NCBI RefSeq assembly: GCF_043555935.1
Contig: NZ_JBIGIB010000009.1
Span: 1-46,010 of the forward strand
DNA from: Pelomonas baiyunensis
Lineage (GTDB): Bacteria; Pseudomonadota; Gammaproteobacteria; Burkholderiales; Burkholderiaceae_C
DNA length: 46,010 nt
Direction: 5' to 3'
The stretch's first letter is position 1. Each line of letters starts with the position of its first letter. Positions 1-9,649 of the stretch are shown piece by piece. A program made the translations under genes and the position numbers. The notes beneath the pieces are model-generated. The model was given only the letters and a program-made list of their open reading frames with translations. It did no database searches and was not told the DNA's origin.

Positions 1-60
1 AAACGAGTCAGCGCCGATGATAGTGCGGATTCCCGTGTGAAAGTAGGTCATCGTCAGGCT
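1..60 (+). rRNA. rrf: 5S ribosomal RNA, 3' end (partial)
   Basis: The first 60 bases match the 3' half of a betaproteobacterial 5S rRNA: the stretch from GATGATAGTGCGG through GAAAGTAGGTCATCGTCAGG is the conserved 3' arm that closes the 5S fold. The 5' part, and presumably the 23S and 16S genes, lie outside the window on the left. It is followed at once by a strong terminator, as expected for the end of an rrn operon. Confidence 0.9.
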
Positions 61-73
61 ATTTATTGAAGCC

Positions 74-110
74 AACCCCCATCAGTGCAAACTGGTGGGG
101 GTTTTGCTTT
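74..110 (+). terminator. Rho-independent terminator of the rRNA operon
   Basis: A 12-bp stem (AACCCCCATCAG paired with CTGGTGGGGGTT, with one G-U pair) closes a TGCAAA loop and is followed by a T-rich tail (TTGCTTTT). It starts 14 bases after the 5S rRNA end, so it most likely ends the rRNA transcript. Confidence 0.9.
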
Positions 111-231
111 TGCGGCGCGGGAAATCACGGGCGGGGATATGGCATTCGCTGGGTGCACACATCCCTGACCTGCAACCCGCCACCCGTACCAAGGCAATAG
201 AGAAGAATCCGCGCAACCGAGAGGAAGCGCG

Positions 232-430
232 ATGCGCGAGAGCAGATTCACAGTCGAGCAAGTCATCGGGTTCATCAAACAGGCCGACGCTGGCATGAGC
301 GTGACGGATCTGTGCCGCCGAGAAGGGTTCAGCTCTGCGACCTTCTACAAGTGGCGGGCCAAGTTCGGCGGCATGGAGGCCAGCGACGCCAAGCGGCTGC
401 GCGAGGTCGAAGCCGAGAACAGCAGGCATC
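232..430 (+). pseudogene. IS3-family transposase OrfA fragment
   Basis: An ATG at 232 opens about 66 residues typical of IS3-family OrfA proteins (IS407/IS2-like helix-turn-helix): R-F-T-V-E-Q-V-I-G-F near the N terminus, then T-D-L-C-R-R-E-G, A-T-F-Y-K-W-R-A-K-F-G-G-M and E-A-E-N. After the E-A-E-N stretch that normally leads into the leucine zipper, similarity ends and the frame runs into unrelated low-complexity codons. No OrfB (DDE integrase) or inverted ends are recognisable nearby. It is a decayed insertion-sequence remnant, inert on its own, marking past mobile activity between the rRNA operon and gyrB. Confidence 0.8.
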
Positions 431-823
431 GCCGTGCACCGACTCCGCGGTACCACCCACCGAGATTGGCGCGCGCACTGCCGACTATGCATTGCGTGGG
501 TGGCTGGTTGTGTTGGTTGCCCCTGCTGAGTTCTCGCCATGCGACCACCGGCTTTCGCGACGCCCTCTGTCCGGCCCGGAATGCCGCTGGTGATCGCGCC
601 TGCCCCGCCCATTCGTCATCGTCTCGTTGGGCGGTGACAATGCTTAAAGCCTTGGATGACCCGATGCGCAGGGCGCAATCCTGTTAGCGCTTGAGTTGAA
701 TGAAGCTCATGCACAGGGTGTGCACCATGGCTGGCGGTCACGCCTCGAGCAAAACTACTCCGCGATGACGAACCACACCGCAAGCGCCCGCTGACGCGAG
801 TGCAGCGCCTGACTCTCACCGCC
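431..823. other. Non-coding stretch, no gene recognised
   Basis: About 390 bases between the transposase fragment and the next plausible gene. Frames are open in places but show no family I recognise and no convincing ribosome binding site. It probably contains decayed mobile-element or genomic-island sequence. Confidence 0.4.
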
Positions 824-1189
824 ATGTCCTTTTCCGCATCTGTGCAATTTGACGCTCAAGGTGGGCTGACGCTGAGCTTTAGCGCGCCGTCGGGTTCCAA
901 ATTATTGAGCCTGGGTCCATTTCGCAGTGTTTGCCGCCTGGAGGAAGCAGTTGCTCGGCTCTTGCTCAGTGCCCGAGCCGGAGCGCCATTTGTCATCGGC
1001 AGCAACGATGGCCTGCTCTTCCTATCCGCCAGCAATCACCGTTGGCGCTTGCCTGTCAGCCATCACGATGCCTCGCTGCACCTCGCCCATTGGGCAACGG
1101 CACTGCCCATGCTTTGGCTGGCCGATCAACGGCCGCACGAGCGGCGCCGGTTCGATCTGAGCGGCCCCTTGGCGCGGTTGATGGCGTAG
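824..1189 (+). CDS. Hypothetical protein, 121 aa
   Basis: Not recognised. The frame from ATG 824 (an in-frame GTG at 800 is the alternative) encodes a soluble-looking protein with no signal peptide or membrane segment. It starts with a beta-rich stretch (S-A-S-V-Q-F-D-A) and ends with R-R-F-D-L-S-G-P-L. It stops 13 bases before the start of the degraded phosphorothioation-associated methyltransferase gene and reads in the same direction, so the two were probably co-transcribed. It may be a small accessory protein of that lost system, but nothing in the sequence proves a function. Confidence 0.45.
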   Translation: MSFSASVQFDAQGGLTLSFSAPSGSKLLSLGPFRSVCRLEEAVARLLLSARAGAPFVIGSNDGLLFLSASNHRWRLPVSHHDASLHLAHWATALPMLWLADQRPHERRRFDLSGPLARLMA

Positions 1190-1202
1190 TCGAGGGCGGT
1201 CG

Positions 1203-2145
1203 ATGTCCCAGGGGCTCGGCAAACGCGTTGGCGATGAGCTGTACCTGCACCACAGCGCCCTGGCCCTGCACCCCGACAACCAGCTCCGCGCCCTAGCGCA
1301 GTCGACCCTCGCGGCCATTCCGCCCTCGGGCCACCCGGCGCCAAACGTCTTTAAGGTCAACCAGCGCCTGGGCCGCGCGTCCTGGCTGGCCTACCCCAAT
1401 TTCGAGAACGACCCCTTTCCCGCCCTGGCTGTCAGCTGGTCATTCCACTGCAACTCTTTGGCCCCGCCCGCACTGCGCATCTACAGCGAGGGCATCAACC
1501 CGCCCATCCTGCACCGCAAAGAGCTGCTCGTCCCGCCCGAGCACCCGCAGCGCGCCGACTGGGCGGCGCTCACCGCCGCCGCCGAATCCTTGGGCCTGTT
1601 CGACGACATCAGCACCATCGGCTTTCGGCTGAACTGGGACCAGCGCATCGCCGCCAAGGGCTACCAACTGCAGCGCGGCACCTTCGTTCCCTTGGGCAAC
1701 GACGACAGCGCCGCCCCGGGCGGCACCGATGGTCTCGACGCCCCCGGCCCCGTGCGCCGGCACCTCACCGCCCTTACGCGCACCGGCTTGTCGGCACCCG
1801 TTCAGCTGCTCATCCGCCACGGCCTGCTCACCCCCGCCAAGCCCCTGTTCGACTACGGCTGCGGCAAGGGCGACGACCTCGCCAGCCTCCAAGCCGAGGG
1901 CTACACCGTCGCCGGGTGGGACCCGCATTACGCCCCCGACCGCCCGCGCCACGAGGCCCAAGTCGTCAACCTCGGCTTCGTGCTCAATGTCATCGAAGAC
2001 CCCGCCGAGCGTGTTGAGGCGCTGGCCAACGCCTTTCGCCTAACCACCGGCGTGCTGGCCGTGGCCGTCATGCTGCCGGCCGGGCAGCCCGGCCGCCCCC
2101 GGGGGCGACGGCGTCATGACCACCCGCGGCATCTTCCTGATCTAG
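1203..2145 (+). pseudogene. Phosphorothioation-associated putative methyltransferase, broken
   Basis: Residues about 180-290 carry a SAM-methyltransferase core typical of the putative methyltransferases found in Dnd loci: F-D-Y-G-C-G-K-G-D-D (SAM loop), G-W-D-P, and V-N-L-G-F-V-L-N-V-I-E-D. The N-terminal 170 residues contain Y-L-H-H-S-A-L, N-F-E-N-D-P-F-P-A-L and N-P-P-I-L-H-R-K-E, also characteristic of that family. Near 2096-2105, in a CCCCC/GGGGG run, the frame is lost. Shifting one base restores G-D-G-V-M-T-T-R-G-I-F, the next expected family block, but this frame ends at TAG 2143 and the rest of the gene is missing. The gene is therefore frameshifted and truncated at its 3' end. The continuing frame beyond 2145 runs antisense to the next gene and is not real. 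Confidence 0.75.
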
Positions 2146-2225
2146 AGTATCAACACGCGTGCAAGCATGGCGCCGCAAACTGGCGCAGAACGTGCGGTAG
2201 CAACCCTAGGACCGCGTACTCGTCG

Positions 2226-3176
2226 TCAGTTGCAAATAGTCCACCAAGGCTTCTTGAACACCGAATTCATGTTCCAGCTAAGGTATTCCTGCGCGGGCCG
2301 GTGTTGCAAGTCCACAGGCAGATAAATAGCTTTGCCGTGGTGCTGCATCGCGCCGCTCAGCCCTCGTTCCCCCGATACAGCGTGCTGACTGAACAGTACC
2401 CGATATGAATTCGGTTCGACCGTAAATGCGCCAAGGTCGAATAACTTGTGGTGAAGCGCACAAAGCGATAAGCCATTTGGCTCGACATCAGGGCCCCCCA
2501 CGTGATGCCACATGATGTGCGCTGCCTCGAGACCTGCGGGAATATGTCCGATGCGTAGGTCAAATCCACATACACAACAGCGGAACTCGTAGGCTCGAAG
2601 CACGCGGTCACGAAACTCTCCGCTCCGCCTCCGCTTGGCGGGCTGAGTTACCTGATAGGTTCCCGTTGCTTCGGCCACCCAAGAGGGCTCGTCGAGGTCC
2701 ACCGCAGCTGCCGCCGCAATATCCTCACGAAGAGTCCCGGGAAAATACTTCTCGAGCACTTTGTGCGCACATGCAGCCACCAAACCAGGCGTAGATCGCA
2801 AGCAGGCGTCGACGTCGGGATGAAAACCTCCCGCAACACGATTTGCTCGCAACTCCCCGATATTGGGCGTATTCGCTGCGGGACGATTCAACAGCGCAGC
2901 AGGCCCGCTGAGATCCCACAAGGCACCGCCGAGGTCTGTGTGGAGGTGCCAAAAAGGTAGATGGCGCCTGCTTTCTGAGTTGGTTGGCCCGAACTCCAAC
3001 AGCAGGTTCTTCAGCCGTTGCTCTATTTCGGTAAATTCAGCTAGCCGAGGCTCGCCTCGCTGCACCCGTCCCAGCGATAACAACAGCAATAGCGGCTTGT
3101 GCGGCTTATATCCATCGCCAGCTTGCGCAGGGCGAATGGCGTCGAAAGCATTGAGGACTTCAATCGGGCTCTTCAC
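2226..3176 (-). CDS. SBD-HNH endonuclease, likely phosphorothioate-dependent restriction enzyme
   Basis: Predicted type IV restriction nuclease of 316 residues. The N-terminal part has the pattern seen in sulfur-binding-domain enzymes that recognise phosphorothioated DNA (Y-K-P-H-K-P-L-L-L-L-L-S-L-G-R-V, then L-P-F-W-H-L). The C-terminal part is an HNH (beta-beta-alpha metal) nuclease: C-C-V-C-G, then L-E-A-A-H-I, then N-G-L-S-L-C-A-L-H-H-K-L-F-D, with the first Cys pair, the AHI histidine and the HH motif intact. I chose GTG 3176 because it lies one base after the stop of the HIT gene, which implies translational coupling; an ATG at 3257 would overlap that gene by 80 bases. Known relatives cut DNA near sulfur-modified sites and restrict modified invading DNA. 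A plain HNH nuclease with another recognition mode remains possible. Confidence 0.75.
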   Translation of the reverse strand: MKSPIEVLNAFDAIRPAQAGDGYKPHKPLLLLLSLGRVQRGEPRLAEFTEIEQRLKNLLLEFGPTNSESRRHLPFWHLHTDLGGALWDLSGPAALLNRPAANTPNIGELRANRVAGGFHPDVDACLRSTPGLVAACAHKVLEKYFPGTLREDIAAAAAVDLDEPSWVAEATGTYQVTQPAKRRRSGEFRDRVLRAYEFRCCVCGFDLRIGHIPAGLEAAHIMWHHVGGPDVEPNGLSLCALHHKLFDLGAFTVEPNSYRVLFSQHAVSGERGLSGAMQHHGKAIYLPVDLQHRPAQEYLSWNMNSVFKKPWWTICN

Positions 3177-3177
3177 G

Positions 3178-3558
3178 TCAGCTTCGAGTCCAGTAGTCAG
3201 CGTATTCCGGTAATACCCATCGCACACCGCCCCGCGGGTCCGGAACGTCGCCGGCATAGCGAGGAATCAAATGGATGTGCAGATGCGTAACGGTTTGCCC
3301 AGCAGCCACGCCATCGTTGACACCAATATTGAAGCCGGCAGGCTGAAACTCTGCAATTGCGGCCGCCCGGGCAGTGTCAAGCAGCGTCATCAGTGCCGTC
3401 CGCTCATCTCCGGATGTTTCAAAGAACGAGGCCAGATGCCGTCGTGGGATCACAAGACTATGGCCGCGGGAGACGGGGAATCCGTCGCGTACCCAAACGG
3501 CATACTCGTTTTGACCGAGGATACGGCCCGCCGGCAAGTCACAAAAGACGCAGTTCAC
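3178..3558 (-). CDS. HIT-family protein
   Basis: Histidine-triad nucleotide hydrolase/transferase fold, about 126 residues, close to the usual length for single-domain HIT proteins. Visible motifs are N-C-V-F-C-D near the start, the R-G-H-S-L-V-I-P-R-R-H strand, and the catalytic triad H-L-H-I-H-L followed by I-P-R-Y. The tail (D-P-R-G-G-V-R-W-V-L-P-E) is typical of a HIT subgroup. GTG 3558 is preferred because the conserved N-C-x-F-C block follows directly; TTG 3570 is an alternative. The stop is separated from the GTG of the HNH gene by one base, so the two form an operon. HIT enzymes act on AMP-like nucleotide conjugates; why one is coupled to this nuclease is not known from the sequence. 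Confidence 0.85.
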   Translation of the reverse strand: MNCVFCDLPAGRILGQNEYAVWVRDGFPVSRGHSLVIPRRHLASFFETSGDERTALMTLLDTARAAAIAEFQPAGFNIGVNDGVAAGQTVTHLHIHLIPRYAGDVPDPRGGVRWVLPEYADYWTRS

Positions 3559-3649
3559 AGGCCCTCGCAAGCTTAAAGATCATCGCCCCTCGGTAGCAGT
3601 GGCAGCGACGTCCTAAAGCTACGGCCGCACGCCATCGGACGCAGGACAA

Positions 3650-3675
3650 GCGCCACGACTAGAAAGTCGTGGCGC
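3650..3675. repeat. Perfect hairpin between gyrB and the HIT gene
   Basis: GCGCCACGACT (3650-3660) pairs perfectly with AGTCGTGGCGC (3665-3675) around an AGAA loop: 11 base pairs. It lies 43 bases downstream of the gyrB stop on the minus strand. No T-run follows, so it would be a weak intrinsic terminator or an RNA 3'-end protecting structure. Confidence 0.6.
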
Positions 3676-3718
3676 TAGCAGCATGCGCACAATGCTTCCC
3701 GGCTCCGATACTGGCCGT

Positions 3719-6235
<2,517 letters not shown>

Positions 6236-6266
6236 CGGGGACTTTCAGGAAACTCTTGAAACGGCA

Positions 6267-6289
6267 AGGCGGGCCCCGTGGGCCCGCCT
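6267..6289 (-). repeat. Intercistronic hairpin between dnaN and gyrB
   Basis: AGGCGGGCCC (6267-6276) and GGGCCCGCCT (6280-6289) form a perfect 10-bp GC stem with a three-base loop. It lies in the 81-base gap between the dnaN stop and gyrB start. With no T-run it is more likely an attenuating or RNA-processing structure than a full terminator, and could set the gyrB to dnaN ratio. Confidence 0.55.
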
Positions 6290-6316
6290 GCTAGGCATGC
6301 GGTCGTCTGGGTGGCG

Positions 6317-7429
6317 TCAGATCCGCATCGGCATCACGACGTACTTGAAGCCGGTGGTGTCGGGAATGGTGAGCAGCGCGCTGGAGGCGCTGTCGTTGAG
6401 GTCGATGCACACCATGTCCTGGCTCATGTTGGACAGCGCGTCCATCAGGTAGGTCACGTTGAAGCCGGTCTCGATCTTGTCGCCGCCGTAGTCGATCTCG
6501 ATCTCTTCCTTGGCCTCTTCCTGCTCGGCGTTGCTGGACGCGATGGACAGCAGGCCCGGCTCGAAGGTCAGGCGCACGGCCTTGAACTTTTCGCTGGTCA
6601 GGATGGCGGCGCGCTGCAGGCTGGACAGCAGCGGTGCGCGGCCCAGGGTCAGGCGGAACTTGTGGTTCTTCGGGATGACGCGGTTGTAGTCGGGGAACTT
6701 GCCCTCGACCAGCTTGGTCACGAACTCCATGCCGCTGAACGAGAACTTGGCCTGGTTGCCGGCGAAGCGCATCTCGATCGCGTCGTCGTCCTTGCCGTCC
6801 TTCAGCAGGCGCTGCAACTCCAGCACCGTCTTGCGCGGCAAGATGACTTCCTGCTTGGGAATGTCGACCTCCAGCTCGGCCTGGGCCAGCGCCAGGCGGT
6901 GGCCGTCGGTGGCCACCAGCGTCAGGTTCTTGCCTTCGGCGACGAACAGGATGCCGTTGAGGTAGTAGCGGATGTCGTGCACCGCCATCGCGAAGTGCAC
7001 CTGGTTGATCAGGCCCTTCAGCGCCTTCTGCGGCACGCTGAAGGCGGGGCCGAAGTCGGCGGCTTCCTGCACCAGCGGGAAGTCGTCGGCCGGCAGCGTC
7101 TGCAGCGTGAAGCGGCTCTTGCCGCCCTGCAGCGTCATCTTGTTCTGGTTGCTGGTCAGGCTGACCGTTTGGTCGCTGGGCAGCGCGCGCAGGATGTCGA
7201 TCAGCTTGCGGGCGCCAACGGTGGTGTTCAGGTTGCCGGCGTCGCCATCGAACTGCACCGTGGTGCGCACCTGGATCTCGAGGTCGCTTGTGGTCAGCTC
7301 CACCTGGTTGCCGGTCTTGCGGATCAGCACGTTGGCCAGGATCGGCAGCGTGTGACGCCGCTCGACGATGCCGGACACCGCCTGCAACGCGGTGAGCACC
7401 TGATCCTGGGGAGCTTTCAAAACGATCAT
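6317..7429 (-). CDS. dnaN: DNA polymerase III beta sliding clamp
   Basis: Ring-shaped processivity clamp that tethers DNA polymerase III to DNA. The 370-residue product starts M-I-V-L-K-A-P and ends with the canonical Y-V-V-M-P-M-R-I, the part that forms the hydrophobic pocket binding partner proteins. Central blocks such as A-T-D-G-H-R-L-A and L-P-R-K-T-V-L-E-L are typical. ATG 7429 is chosen over the longer open frame because the family begins here and an AGAGGT ribosome binding site lies just upstream. It is co-directional with dnaA, 281 bases downstream of it. Confidence 0.97.
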   Translation of the reverse strand: MIVLKAPQDQVLTALQAVSGIVERRHTLPILANVLIRKTGNQVELTTSDLEIQVRTTVQFDGDAGNLNTTVGARKLIDILRALPSDQTVSLTSNQNKMTLQGGKSRFTLQTLPADDFPLVQEAADFGPAFSVPQKALKGLINQVHFAMAVHDIRYYLNGILFVAEGKNLTLVATDGHRLALAQAELEVDIPKQEVILPRKTVLELQRLLKDGKDDDAIEMRFAGNQAKFSFSGMEFVTKLVEGKFPDYNRVIPKNHKFRLTLGRAPLLSSLQRAAILTSEKFKAVRLTFEPGLLSIASSNAEQEEAKEEIEIDYGGDKIETGFNVTYLMDALSNMSQDMVCIDLNDSASSALLTIPDTTGFKYVVMPMRI

Positions 7430-7710
7430 GGAGACCTCTTCGGAGGGGATCTGAGGGAAGAAACTTCGTCCAGGGCCTGGCCCTGAGACCGCGCGCGCGC
7501 GTGAGGCAGCGATTGTCGCCCGGAACCTGGGCCCTGCCGGGAGACATGCCAAAGCTGCAGGCTACGGGTCAACCCGAGTTTTTGGGCCGAGCGCCGGCCA
7601 GCTCCCAAACCGGCCCGTCTTGGCGGTGTGCTTGACGGTCCATCCGTCAAGCATCGCCGTCCCCCTCGGGGATCGTCCAAGGGACGCCTTGGACCCGGGG
7701 TTAACAGCCC
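7430..7710 (-). other. dnaA-dnaN intergenic region with one hairpin, no DnaA boxes seen
   Basis: The 281-base gap holds a strong hairpin at 7629-7653 (TGCTTGACGG paired with CCGTCAAGCA around TCCAT), just downstream of dnaA on the minus strand. I see no TTATCCACA-like DnaA box in it, so this gap is a poor candidate for the origin even though many bacteria place oriC here. A dnaN promoter is likely but not clear by eye. Confidence 0.45.
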
Positions 7711-9219
7711 TCAGCCCTTCAGCGTCTGTTCCAGCACGTGCAGCTGCTGGTTCAGCTCGGTGTTCTTCTGCCGCTCGCCGCCGATCTTGCGCACCGCGTG
7801 CAGCACCGTGGTGTGGTCGCGCCCGCCGAACAGCTCGCCGATCTCGGGCAGGCTCTTCTGCGTCAGCTCCTTCGCCAGGTACATCGCAATCTGGCGCGGC
7901 CGGGCGATGCTGGCCGGGCGCTTCTTGGAGTACATGTCGGCGACCTTGATCTTGTAGAAGTCGGCCACCGTCTTCTGGATGTTTTCCACACCGATCTGGC
8001 GGTTCTGGATGGACAGCAGGTCCTTCAGCGCCTCTCGCGCCAAGTTGATGCTGATCTCCTTGTGCGAGAACTTGGCGTAGGCCAGCACCTTGCGCAGCGC
8101 GCCCTCCAGCTCGCGCACGTTGGCACGCACGTTCTTGGCGATGAAGAAGGCCACGTCCTCGGGCATGGGCGTGCCCTCGGCCTCGGCCTTCTTGATCAGG
8201 ATGGCCACGCGCATTTCCAGCTCGGGCGGCTCGATGGCCACCGTCAGGCCGGCGTCGAAGCGGCTGGTCAGGCGCTCGTCGATGTCCACCAGCCCCTTGG
8301 GGTAGGTGTCCGACGTCATGATGATGTGCGCCCGCTTGGCCAGCAGCGCCTCGAAGGCGTTGAAGAACTCTTCCTGCGTGCGGTCCTTGCCGGCGAAGAA
8401 CTGCACATCGTCGATGAGCAGCAGGTCCAGCGAGTGGTACTTGGCCTTGAGCTCGTCAAAGGTCTTGCGCTGGTAGTTTTTGACGACGTCCGAGATGAAC
8501 TGCTCGGCGTGCAGGTAGAGCACGCGGGCGTCCGGCCGGTCCTTCAGCAGTGCGTTGCCCACGGCGTGGATCAGGTGGGTCTTGCCCAGGCCCACGCCGC
8601 CGTAGATGAACAGCGGGTTGTAGGTCACGCCCGGCGCGCCGGCCACGTGCAGCGCGGCGGTGCGGGCCATTTGGTTGGCGCGGCCGGGCACCAACGTGTC
8701 GAACGTCAGTTGCGGGTTGATGCGGTGCTTGGCCGAAGCCGGCGCCTGCGACGGCAGCACGATGGCGCTGGCGCTGGCGGCGGCCGCCGCGGCAGGCTTG
8801 GGGCCTGGGCCGGCCGGTTCGATGGGCAATGCGGCTTGCTGCGGCAGGGCTGCAGGCGCCGCAGCTGCCGGTGCAGCACCGGCACTGCCGGGCTCGCGGG
8901 CGGCCAGGGCCAGTTCCAGCCGCGTCGGGCGGCCGGCCAGGTCGGTCAGGATGGCTTCGATGCGCGGCGCGTACTGGCGGCGAATCCAGTCGCGCTTGAA
9001 GTGGTTGGGCACCTTCAGCGTGGCCACCAGCACGTCGCCGGCGGCTTCGCCGGACACGGTGGCCGCCGGCAGGGGCCGGATCCAGGTGTTGAACTGCTGC
9101 TCGGGCAGCTCCGTAGCCAGGCGCTCACAGCCGCGCCGCCACAGGTCGGCCGCCCAGTCCACCGAATGCGCGCCGCCTGGCTGCATCCCGTCCGCCCCGT
9201 TCTGTTCTTGTAGGCTCAT
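7711..9219 (-). CDS. dnaA: Chromosomal replication initiator protein DnaA
   Basis: AAA+ protein that binds DnaA boxes and melts the replication origin. The 502-residue product has domain I (W-x-x-W-I-R-P-L region), a long Ala/Pro-rich domain II linker (about 105-165), the AAA+ domain with Walker A G-G-V-G-L-G-K-T near residue 207 and Walker B L-L-L-I-D-D near 266, and the domain IV DNA-binding signature with G-G-R-D-H-T-T-V. ATG 9219 (M-S-L-Q-E-Q) is taken as the start; an in-frame GTG at 9243 is possible. Its promoter overlaps a DnaA box, suggesting autoregulation. Confidence 0.97.
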   Translation of the reverse strand: MSLQEQNGADGMQPGGAHSVDWAADLWRRGCERLATELPEQQFNTWIRPLPAATVSGEAAGDVLVATLKVPNHFKRDWIRRQYAPRIEAILTDLAGRPTRLELALAAREPGSAGAAPAAAAPAALPQQAALPIEPAGPGPKPAAAAAASASAIVLPSQAPASAKHRINPQLTFDTLVPGRANQMARTAALHVAGAPGVTYNPLFIYGGVGLGKTHLIHAVGNALLKDRPDARVLYLHAEQFISDVVKNYQRKTFDELKAKYHSLDLLLIDDVQFFAGKDRTQEEFFNAFEALLAKRAHIIMTSDTYPKGLVDIDERLTSRFDAGLTVAIEPPELEMRVAILIKKAEAEGTPMPEDVAFFIAKNVRANVRELEGALRKVLAYAKFSHKEISINLAREALKDLLSIQNRQIGVENIQKTVADFYKIKVADMYSKKRPASIARPRQIAMYLAKELTQKSLPEIGELFGGRDHTTVLHAVRKIGGERQKNTELNQQLHVLEQTLKG

Positions 9220-9278
9220 TGTGGAAAACTTGTTTCTGAGCACCCGGATTGTACGGAAGAGGCGCCCCCTGAGGCGAG

Positions 9279-9307
9279 GTTATCCACAGATTTCGGAAGG
9301 GGGTCAA
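9279..9307 (-). promoter_or_regulatory. dnaA promoter
   Basis: On the minus strand TTGACC (9307-9302) and GATAAC (9284-9279) are separated by exactly 17 bases. This gives a sigma-70 type promoter about 60 bases before the dnaA start. The -10 element overlaps a consensus DnaA box. Bases are seen directly; activity is inferred. Confidence 0.65.
9280..9288 (+). promoter_or_regulatory. Consensus DnaA box
   Basis: TTATCCACA, a perfect match to the DnaA-box consensus. It sits on the dnaA promoter -10 element. A one-mismatch relative (TTTTCCACA, minus strand) immediately precedes the dnaA ATG, and another (TTATCAACA) lies at 9803-9811 inside rnpA. Confidence 0.8.
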
Positions 9308-9341
9308 TCCCTGGCAAACCCGCCTTGAGACTCGGGAGTTA

Positions 9342-9370
9342 TTGACCGCCGGCGCGGCATCTGATGTAAT
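9342..9370 (+). promoter_or_regulatory. rpmH promoter
   Basis: TTGACC (9342-9347) and TGTAAT (9365-9370) with a 17-base spacer, about 100 bases before rpmH. It diverges from the dnaA promoter, with the two -35 elements only 34 bases apart. It would drive the rpmH-rnpA-yidD-yidC operon. Confidence 0.65.
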
Positions 9371-9471
9371 CGCGGGTTTTCGCGCACTGGCGGCCATTTG
9401 ACGCTGTGCGCTTTTTTGTCGGGCGCCAACCGCTGTGCCCGGCCAGCACACACCCTCAAGAGAGGTATCCC

Positions 9472-9606
9472 ATGAAGCGTACTTACCAAGCCTCCAAGAC
9501 CCGCCGCGCCCGCACCCACGGTTTCCTGGTGCGCATGAAGACGCGTGGCGGCCGTGCCGTCATCGCTGCTCGCCGCGCCAAGGGCCGCAAGCGTCTGGCT
9601 GTCTGA
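9472..9606 (+). CDS. rpmH: 50S ribosomal protein L34
   Basis: A 44-residue basic protein of the large ribosomal subunit, with the invariant start M-K-R-T-Y-Q and the R-T-H-G-F-L-V-R-M and G-R-K-R-L-A-V blocks. The length is standard. ATG 9472 is preceded by AGAGG. First gene of the rpmH-rnpA-yidD-yidC operon. Confidence 0.98.
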   Translation: MKRTYQASKTRRARTHGFLVRMKTRGGRAVIAARRAKGRKRLAV

Positions 9607-9649
9607 GCCTCGTGACGACGCCTGGCGCGTCGTCGCCTCCGGGCACCCC

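Larger units (their letters stand above)
9220..9471. other. dnaA-rpmH divergent intergenic region, candidate oriC
   Basis: A 252-base region between the divergent dnaA and rpmH genes with one perfect DnaA box and one near-match. It is a candidate origin by gene context, but the number of boxes is small and there is no obvious AT-rich unwinding element, so it may be only a DnaA-regulated promoter region. Confidence 0.35.

Noticed and set aside
2146..2408. Continuation of the methyltransferase frame into the nuclease gene
   Set aside because: It is antisense to a well-supported nuclease C terminus and loses family similarity at the frameshift.
3177..3257. ATG 3257 as the start of the HNH nuclease
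   Set aside because: It would overlap the HIT gene by 80 bases and the added residues are not family-like, whereas GTG 3176 gives a coupled start one base after the HIT stop.
9220..9243. GTG 9243 as the dnaA start
   Set aside because: ATG 9219 begins the family-like sequence; the extra eight residues show no similarity and no ribosome binding site precedes the GTG.
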